This document shows positions 8,718 through 18,600 of a stretch of DNA of 20,779 bases, in pieces. The notes beneath the pieces were generated by a model. It saw only the letters and a list, made by a program, of their open reading frames with translations, did not search any database and was not told where the DNA came from. Both the position numbers and the translations under genes were made by a program. The stretch's first letter is position 1. Every line of letters begins with the position of its first letter. Origin of the DNA: Saccoglossus kowalevskii. Taxonomy: Eukaryota; Hemichordata; Enteropneusta; Harrimaniidae. The stretch covers positions 95,468 through 116,246 of the forward strand of contig NW_003123418.1 of assembly GCF_000003605.2 (NCBI RefSeq), given 5' to 3'.

Positions 8718-8913
8718 TACTGTAAAATTTGTATTACCGGTAATAGCCGCATCCCTATTAATAAATAGAAGTCGCCGCATTTTTTTAGAATAATTGAGAA
8801 CCAAAAATTCATCATTTCTCATATGTGTAGATGCTCTAATAGATGCCGCATCCCCTCTATTACATTGTACAAATTTAATTGAAGTCGTGGTTTCTAATAC
8901 AGATTTTACAGTA
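8718..8913. mobile_element. MITE with 19-bp terminal inverted repeats
   Basis: The left end TACTGTAAAATTTGTATTA (8718-8736) and the right end at 8895-8913 are reverse complements at 18 of 19 positions. Both outermost dinucleotides are TA, so a TA target duplication around CTGTAAAAT...ATTTTACAG is possible, as for Tc1/mariner-type elements. The interior is noncoding and carries repeated GCCGCATCCC/TATTA motifs (near 8744, 8774 and 8842). Confidence 0.65.
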
Positions 8914-9463
8914 TTTACTTTTCACTACTACATGTATGTCAACATATTTTTTTCCCGACATGCAAAGTCCAAATGTACTTTATACTGCTTTAGTTTAGTG
9001 TTGTATCATTAAATATTATTAATATATTTAAAGCTGGTAGAAATACTAAATTTCTCATAACTTGTAAATAATATTCTGTTTCATAATTAAGTATTCATAC
9101 GGTCCAAGCATAACTTAATATTTAGTTAGCTTTTAGCTGGCTTAATTAGGGATAGTGTAACTTGATTTTAAAACAGTCACATATATAAATATTGCAAATG
9201 TGTCCCAGCGTGTTTCGTATATGTAGCATGGGTATACTACAAAGGATATATTGAAACTTTATTGAGGACAACTCAATAAAAGTTTTTATGAAAAAGCAAA
9301 GGCAGCTGATAGTCAGCTTTGAAGTTAATTTACACACGGACTGTAATGTATGATAATTTAATAGGTTAAAGATAAATCAAAATCGGACATTGCCCGAATT
9401 ATCTTGACCGAACTGTGGTGTGGTATGAATGAAATCATTAATAACTAATCTCTTTACTTATAG
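8914..9463. other. Upstream region/5' intron of SCYL2
   Basis: AT-rich, no clear promoter seen. A good 3' splice site closes it: TAACTAAT (branch-point-like, 9442-9449), then TCTTTACTTATAG ending at 9463. This suggests a noncoding first exon somewhere upstream. Confidence 0.45.
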
Positions 9464-9487
9464 GTATAGTACTAATGATTCGCTATT
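9464..9487 (+). other. SCYL2 5' UTR in the ATG exon
   Basis: The 24 bases between the candidate acceptor at 9463 and the start codon. They contain an ATG (9475-9477, out of frame with the main start) in TAATGATTC. Confidence 0.45.
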
Positions 9488-9649
9488 ATGGATTTAGTGA
9501 ATAAAATCAAGAATACAGTGCAGAGCACAGTGGGTGGGCTTATAGGGATACCATTATCTAAAGATTTTGATATTAATAAACACCATGCAAGTGCTGGTCC
9601 CGGATATATCTGGAAAATTTATAGTGCAGTTAAGCGATCCACTAAAGAG
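9488..9649 (+). CDS. SCYL2: SCYL2 coding exon 1 (residues 1-54)
   Basis: The start MDLVNKIKNTVQSTVGGLIG aligns with the human N-terminus MESMLNKLKSTVTKVT, and the exon ends at KRSTKE|GTATGG. FDINKHHASAGPGYIWKIY matches the human FDVGRHIASGGNGLAWKIF, which corresponds to the glycine-rich loop. A frame running on past 9649 is intron. Confidence 0.95.
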
Positions 9650-12600
9650 GTATGGACAGGGTATATGTTTTCTGATTAGGGGTCAGTCACCTTTCTTGTT
9701 GTTAATTCGGTTGATGCATTGTTGTGATTGACTTCCGTGTTTGATGTATTGCTTTTTTGTATCATGATTCGCAGTAGATGATGGTGCATTTTATTATTGT
9801 TTACATTGATATGTTTGAAACCTTTAATGTGTCAAGTATTATGTGTACTGTAATAAAAGTAATAGCTACAGTATTCATATCATATTTGCATCAGAAATAA
9901 CTGCATGTCACTGAGCAAATCCTTTGATCTGGTTGTTTTCAACATCTTAGAGTGTTTTCAAGTTATCAATTTACACATAAGATTTTTGGTTTGACGATCA
10001 AAAATGTACTATATTATAAAATCACTATTTGTTGTGAAGCATTTTTAGTTAAGAGTTGTGAGTCTGAGTTGTAGACAGGACTCTCAAGTTGTTTACTTTA
10101 AACCCATTATTTTGAATTTAATAGGATAACTATTTTACTTATGAGGATGTTATCACTTTTGAATTTAATAGGATGACTATTTTACTCATGACGATGATGT
10201 TATCACGTTATCAAAGCAAACTTTATTTACTTTCTGAGTCAGTTGTATTTTGGGAGCAACTGAAGCTGAATTTTAACACCATGACAAGATTTATTGTCGT
10301 GAAGGCCATAAATAACTGTGCTTACAATGAGCATAACTTGCAAACGCATTGACTTTCAAATTTGATTTTTGGCCGTGTTACTTACAATTGAACTATTATT
10401 AAGTTTTACTGACAGTAAAACTTTAATGCTATTGCTCTACATATTACTGCATATTCACTGGGTTTTAATTTTATTCATTTCACTGACTGGAAAATGCACT
10501 AAATTAAAACCAGTGAATATGTAAAATTTAGCATAGAAAACACTATCTAAATGATAAAACTGTGAATTTAAAACCCACTGAATATGCCTGAATGGTAAAT
10601 CAGCGAAATTTAAACCCAGTGAAAATTAGTCATTTTACAGTATACCCTTGTATCTTTGCATATACATGTACATTGTATAACATATATATTTAAATAAATT
10701 TGAATTGTCTTGCAGGAAGTCTCAGTGTTTGTACTAGAAAAGAAACTATTGGAGAAGTATTCAAGAAGAGAACGAGAATTTTTGTTGGATATTTTCAAAA
10801 AAGGTGTGACTTAATTGACACGGTTACGCCATCCAAAACTTTTGACAGTACAACACCCCTTGGAAGAATCCAGGTTAGCAATTACAATATTCACCTTATA
10901 ATAATTAATTATTAATGTGATCAAGGCCCTGTTCATTTTTGTATACTGTAGAGTAAGTTTGTATTTGATGGGTCAGAGTTCATTGATAAAACAAGGAAAT
11001 AGACCATAACAGCCACAGGTTTGCATTTATATCTTTTATCAGTTCGAGTCCAACATGATTCATTGGAATTTGTTTTGAATTTTGAGTTCTCAAATTTACT
11101 TTAAATTCAAACATAATTTGCCCCATCTGCTGTACTTAAAAAATGGTGATGCAGTTACGTACCATTTGTTAACAAGGACATGAAATGACATACATATAAT
11201 TGAAATGGCGACGTGTCAACACTGGTAAACCAATCCTGGAATTAACTTGGTCTGCGTTATGTTTACAAGAGAATTAACAGTTAAACATACTCTGTTGTGA
11301 AATGTATGTGATGATAGGTTCTCACAGAGATGTGACTCATTTCACTGTCAAAAAGTAACCATGCATGTTTATCTGCACTGTAGTGTATTAAAATTGTTCA
11401 ACTCCAAACATGAATATTTAATGCAGCTGTGGATAGTCAACATTTTAGTTTTGAAATTCATGTATATAAAATTCAGAGAGATGACCTGTAATTATTTGTG
11501 TATACCTAGCAATGGGTTCATAATTGGTTTACTAAGGATACTGATTTCTAAAGGGACCATTGCTCTCTTACTACTTACTACACTACAAGTTTTTAAAACA
11601 TAGATGGCCTTATTTTGTTGTTGAAATAAATTGTTTCACAGGGAAACACTTTCACTGTCAATTTATCAACTGGGGCTTGAACTTGCAAGAAGATTATCAA
11701 GAAAATCAATCAGCTGTAGACATTTCAGACAAACAATTTAATCTGACAGTTCATCTTTATATTTAGATAATCTCTGGAATCACTGCTGTTTCTGATTTAT
11801 TTTAACTTGAACAAAAAAATTATAAACAATTTAGTTTTACACATTGTGTATAGCAAGTACTCTGGTGTGTGAATCAGAAGCGCCATGTAACCAATTATTG
11901 GGCTAATTCAAAGATATACAAATGCTTTCTCCAGGTTAATAACATACTAACTATTGAACATCTGCTCAATGTGTATTAGGTTGACTGTGATAAATGTTTA
12001 GGCATTACAAAATAATAATATTGAGATAGAAAGAAAAAAATAATCTCACTACAAATCTAATCAGATTACAATTGGATAATAATCTCAAATCATTATTATA
12101 TTCTAATCTTATCAAATAATCATTGATATTAATCTAAATAATCAAACCATTGCATACTAATCTCTCTAATCAAATCATCATTGATACTAATTTACTAATC
12201 TAATCAAATCATCATTAATACTAATTTTATTATACATTGTACTAATTCTCACAATACTAATCTAATCAAATCATGATTGGATACCAATCTTAATAATCTA
12301 TTCAAATCATCAATGGTTACTAATCATCTGCTCAAATTACCATTAGATTTTATTCTCTAATGAAATCATCATTGGATACAAATCCTAATAATCTATCCAA
12401 ATCATCATTGGATTCTTCTAATCTCTCTATGCTATTGGATACTTATACATCTATATCACTAATCTAATCTAATCAAATCATCATTGGATACTAATATCAT
12501 TAATCCAATGAAATCATGATTGGATACTAATCCTTGTATTTCTCATTTCAAAACAGGGAATATTTTGCTTTTGCCACAGAACCAGTTTTCGCAAGTTTAG

Positions 12601-15600
12601 GTAATGTTCTTGGTTGCCATGACAATCTTCCATCACCAGTACCAACTGAGGTCAAAGACTATGAGTTATATGATGTTGAAATTAAGTACGGTTTACAACA
12701 GGTATTATAGCATTATTTGAGGGTTTTGATGTCACGTTGTATTATAGCATTATTTGACAGTTTTGATGTCCGTTGTATTATAGCATTATTCAACGGTTTT
12801 GATGTTGTGCTGTATTATAGCATTATTTGACGGTTTTGGTGTCATGTTGTATTATTAGCAGAATGTGTCAGTAAAATCATCGTTTGAGTCTGTGTATTTG
12901 AAGCAAGTCATGTTATAATCACTATAATAGTTTTTCAAATATAAATCTAATCTACTACTAAAAATAGTAATGCAAATGAAATTGCTGATTTTCTTCTATG
13001 TTAGATTAAATTTTGATTATACCCAATTGTGAGGTGATACTTTGGTCTGTTTTATTAGTGACAAATCATTTTTTTTCTACCCTGTTCATATCAATTGTAT
13101 GAAATCTTGCTTTTGTTTTACCGGTACTCTGTATTTCTGTTGCCTAGGTGATTGAAGCATTGGCGTTTTTACACAATGATGTACATTTGATACATGGTAA
13201 TATTATTCCTGCAAATGTGATTATTAATAGCAATGGATCATGGAAATTATCAGGATTAGATTTCTGTATTCCTTCATCAACCAAACAACATGATAGTGGT
13301 CAGGTAAGTGATTCATTCAAATTTATATCAGTCAGAACAGAGAAATCATGGAGAGAAAATTGAAGAATTCTTTTTTTTATACTCAACTTGATTTGTTGGT
13401 GCAATGAAATTCTATGAAAACACAGGGTTCTTCTCAAGATTTTCCAGATATTTAATTCACAGTGTAGATGTCTGTATTTTGCCAATATATCATTGTGCAA
13501 ACACCATTTACTTTATTATACTATGATGGAATAAAATTATAGTTTCAGGTTTTCATTCCATTCAATGACTAAGTGATCTACCTCCATGAAGTCGTGTGAT
13601 TATTCACTTCGAACACTGGATCGATCAATTAATTGATCAAACTCAATGTACTTGCTTTATTTAGATGAGAATCTCATTAATTTTAATCATTAAATTAAAA
13701 TCAGATACATTTTTTCAACACCTAGCAATTAACATAGCAACTTAAAACAATAGCAGTTCTTTAAACATTTTTAGATAACAACATTTGTGTTCTTTGACAA
13801 TCTGTGTCTGTGTGAAAATTAATTTTACAAATTTTATAATTTGTACAATCTGCTCTTTTATTCTGTCTTAATTGGACCCTGGTATTTCTCTCTGTTGAGG
13901 AGACCTAATATATTTTTATCCTCACCACTCATTGGCAAGAAGTTGTTCTTTTGAGACATTTTTATTCAGCAACAGCGTAAATTTATTCCGACCAAGATCT
14001 TGGATATTCTTACTATGATTGTGGTCTTGCTGTTTATCTGATGACAACCGACTTAGCTCAGACAATTATCACCAATAAAGCTGTCTGAAGTCTTCATTAT
14101 TACTGAGAATAAATATCTGGTCTCTCCATCCAACTGCAAAAACATGTCAAATTCTTACTTTGGGTATCACACATTTGTAACATGTTACTATTCAAACATT
14201 GAAAAAATCGATCACAGTAAATCATTAAAAATTGTTGTGTGATGATTCACATACATGCAGGTCATTCATATTTAATATGTTTACGGAGAAATAAGAATGT
14301 GTTTCCAAGGAAACATGCAAAATAATCTAAAACAATTTTGCAGCATTTTATTGTAAACATATTATTCCATGGATTCAAAATTCTCCTATTTTTCATGGCA
14401 TTGTATGTAGCCCTTGTAACACTATATATCATACTATTTTTAGCGTAGGTCATCAAACAAAATGTTGAGATAGGATTGAATGTTTCTGCCATTCTGTAAT
14501 TGTAAACTATTGAAAAATCTATTTTTTATTTTAGAATTTTGAACATTACAGTATTAACCCAACCACTCTTGCTTGATTTCAAGGATTTTTGAGTATTTTT
14601 TTAATGGTAGCAGACTACCTTAATACGTGTGTGTTGTGATTGACTTTTAGGCTGTCTACAACTGCAAAGAATGGGATCCTAGTTTACCCGATATAGGGCA
14701 GCCAGTACTGAATTACCTTGCACCGGAGTACATCCGTACTGTCAGCTGTGATACTGCCAGTGATATGTACTCATTGGGTATGCTTATATATACATTATTT
14801 AACCACGGTAAACCATTGTTTGATTGCAATGCTAACTTAAAGACATACCAACGTAATTGTCAACAGGTGAGAGTCAGTTTACTCTGAAATATCGCATAGT
14901 TGTGGTTGAATAACATTATTGCAATATAACATAGTGAAGATTGATACATTCATACTAAAAATACAAAATTATATACTTGTTTTGACATTTTATTTTTAAA
15001 GCAATATCATGCAATTTACATGCTTTTATTCCCATTCCAGTTATCCTCATTAAATCTCACACTACTGAATTGTCTTCCGGAAGTATTACGAGATTATGTT
15101 AAAATGCTGTTTAGTATAACGCCAACCATTCGTCCAGATGCACACCAACTTACTAAGGTAAAGTATATTCTTAGCTATAACTTGTCATTCATTTTTAAAA
15201 TGCATGTAATATTAAACCAAAATGTGGTAATCAGATGTAAAAAGCACCTTTGCATAAAATAAATGGATTTCTTTCTGCCTTTGAGATGCATCTGAGAGTC
15301 TTTTTTAGTCACAGTCTGAAAACTATAGCAGTGCATTTAAATTCTGTTATTGCTTTCAGATATCTTTCTGTCACAGTCTGAAAACTATAGCAGTGCATTT
15401 AAATTCTGTTATTGCTTTCAGATATCTTTCTGTCACAGTCTGAAAACTATAGCAGTGCATTTAAATTCTGTCATTGCTTTCAGATATCTTTCTTTGACGA
15501 TGTTGGTGCCAAGACACTGGAGCATTTGGATTCTTTGTTTCAGTTAGATAATTTACAGAAATCTCAGTTCTTCAAAGGACTTCCTCAAATAATATCAAAG

Positions 15601-18600
15601 TTACCCAAGGTTAGTTGTAATTTCATTTCCTCATGGCAAGTTGTAAACATTGTAATTTCTTTCTCACAAGATATTGTAATTAATGTAGCCTTTTTCATAT
15701 TTCAGTATTGTTGTTTTGATATGGACAAGTTTGTCAGTGAAATAAACAGTGTTGTTTCTGTGGCCTGGTATGTCACATATAAAAAGGAAATCTACCGAGG
15801 ATGCTACTAAGCATGTATGCAATGCATTATGGGAAAGTCATTTCTATTGAATCTTATAAAACATTTATTATTATATTAGAAACTCTGTAAATTATTCAGA
15901 ATTTGCTGCAAATTTATAACAATATAAATGTAAACAAATGTAATGCACTTCCTCATTCTCTTGGCTATTATTACCCATCTAACTGCTGGACTGAATTCCC
16001 ATTCATGTTAAAAATAACCAAATTTTAACAAGAGCTTTATTAGATTGACTTCTGTATACGAATTCTTCAGCTCTTTAAAAAATCAATATTTGTATGTAAA
16101 AGTAGTCCTCCTGTTCTGGGTGTCTTTGATTGTAGCAATTTTTTACTAAATTGTCAGGTAAATGTGAATAACATATTGGCAAAAAACCCAAAGTTACATT
16201 AATTACCAATCATATGCCATAATACATACAAGAGACATTGAACTTAGTCTATAACATGTGTTTTGATTGGTTACCTATTTTCATGGAAGGGTAACAGGTA
16301 TGTGCATCATTGTAATAACTGTCTCATGCAAATTGTACAACCGTACCAAATTCATTGTCTGCCCTTTGCCTAGTAACTAATATGGTACGCAGACTCTTCA
16401 ATATCATACTAGATAATCAAAAGATAACATTGCTACATTAAAACACCGACAAGGAAGGCACTTCACTGATCAAACTACTGAACACCTGTGAACTACTGGG
16501 GTAATACAACTATCATGTTTCAGTCCAACTTTGGTTATACCTATTTTGGGACAAAATGAATCATGCATGTTTTGACCTGGTCATAAATTATTGTTATTAT
16601 TTATTCAGCCACTAAAATTCAAAGCAATACAAATATACATCACTGATAAAAGCAAGTCACAATTACTCATACAAATGAAAGTAGAAGGGAGGGCCAGGGT
16701 ACATAACAACTACAGTCACCATAGCTCGGAAGACAGTTCATCCTTCTCTTTCACTAACAAAACACATAACATGGTACAAAAATAAAAACACAAATATTAG
16801 GTGACCAGATATTTGCATAGACTAAAAGAAAAAGTCTTTGATATTGTTTGTTCTGTTGTTTTAAACTGCTGAGGGATTCACTTTTATTGACAGTGATCAA
16901 ACCACTTTCTGACTGGTTGATGTCTGCCCTCTATGTTGAGATTTTGTAACAAATTATCATAAATTTTTTTTTGCAGAGAGTGGTTCTTCAGCGAGTTCTA
17001 CCATGTCTATTTAAAGAGTTTTATAATAGTGAAATGATTCCATTTGTCTTGCCCAATGTATTACTGATTGCAGAGTCTTGTACACAGAAGGAGTACACCA
17101 CTATTATATTCCCTCATTTAAAACCAATATTTAAATTGCAAGAACCTATCCAGGTAAATAAATGTTATCTCGAGGATATCGAAATGTATGTACAAAGGCA
17201 GTACTGTGATCAAATCAACCTATGGGTGGTGGAGGTCTATGCACTATGCATCTTTTCTCTGCTTGGGTCAGACTTTTATTATCCCTTGTTTAGCGAACCC
17301 GCCAAATAAACAGGAGCCGAAAATGTTATAATAAAATTTTATTTCAGCACACCCGCTGACTTGTGGGTGCAAAAATTGCTAACAAAATTATTTTTATTAT
17401 CATTTTTTTTCCGCCCGCCGCCTAACATATCCATATTCATGGGAGTATCATGATCAAAATACCGAAGTCTCGCACAGATCTATACTTTATGCGCGTTGGT
17501 TGACAGTGAATCTCGGGTCTTGACCTCCCTGCATGCTGCTTAAGACTACTAGGCGAACATGGCGACCACGCCATGAAACTCTGTCGTCAAAAACCGAGAA
17601 ATCCCTCATTAACGCTGAAAATGGTGCCACAATTGGCGACATTGCCAACCAGGTTATACATCTAATAGAAAAAAAAAGAAATAATTTTATTTTTTTTCCG
17701 CCCTCATCAAAAAAATTGACTTATAAAAACTCGAGAAACAAGGAATAAAAAAAGTCTGGCCTTGTAGTAATAGACTGAAACCAAAAATGTTATGTGCTGT
17801 ATGAACAAATATTATATCAATAGCCTGGAACAAGTCAATGCTGGTGATGTAGTTTATCTGGTATAAGGGGAAATCCAAGCATTGTATGAGTGCAGATATG
17901 CTTTAGAACAAATTCTGGTACAGCTTTTTATGGAATGGCAAATTCCGTTGTTTTCAGTGCTAGATCAACTAATTTGTCCTGTTATCATGATATTGGAGAT
18001 TGTTTCTGTACTACTAGTACTAGTTTATATAGTTTGATTTGATTCACCACGTAGTATGAATATCCAGCTTCGCATCTTTAATACCCAACTTGATAATGAC
18101 TGTATTTATATTTGGATAGAGTGGACTGTTTTAGGGAGTGTTGTCAGTGTTCACAGCCATTTTATTTGTGCAATCAGATTACCGGTACTTTCCCCCTCTA
18201 GTTTTAAATTGTTGTGAATTTGTGGCTTTAATGTAAATTATATTATATTTTATTATGAAATTGGACAGATTTTCCTTTTTTATATTATTATTATTATTAT
18301 TTTATTTCCATTTCTCTAAAGAAATATACCCCACTAACCTGGGGGAACAGGTTACAATGCGAAAGTTACAGGCGTGACTTTAATCGCCTCAATAAAATAA
18401 AGTATTATATATATATATATATATATACACATACACACACACATATACAACTCATCTATTGGAGGACTCACACTAACAAATCGTATCTAATCTGAAAAGC
18501 TGTGTATACAAATCTTGCAATAATTTGGATGATTTCATGGTTATCCTGAGAAAAAATATATGTAAGTTTACGGATAGGCGAAAGGAACTCGAATTGTGGT

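Larger units (their letters stand above)
9650..10715 (+). other. SCYL2 intron 1
   Basis: GTATGG...TTGCAG. It holds a 47-bp duplication (10111-10204) and an inverted-repeat cluster of the ACTGGGTTTTAA family (10451-10627). Confidence 0.9.

Noticed and set aside
10804-10809. Cryptic donor GTGTGA that would bypass the exon 2 stop
   Set aside because: Using it leaves 88 exon bases, which does not fit the phase of exon 3, and it would remove the conserved LTRLRHP block.
13623-13638. Perfect palindrome GATCAATTAATTGATC as a protein-binding site
   Set aside because: A 16-bp AT-rich palindrome deep in an intron of this composition is not enough evidence for function.
15350-15547. Open frames from the upstream exon 7 acceptors as alternative coding sequence
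   Set aside because: They are out of frame with the conserved FFDDVGA sequence and end in stops; they are repeat-generated shadows.
16591-16785. 64-codon open frame in SCYL2 intron 7
   Set aside because: No domain, no splice sites around it, no counterpart in SCYL2.
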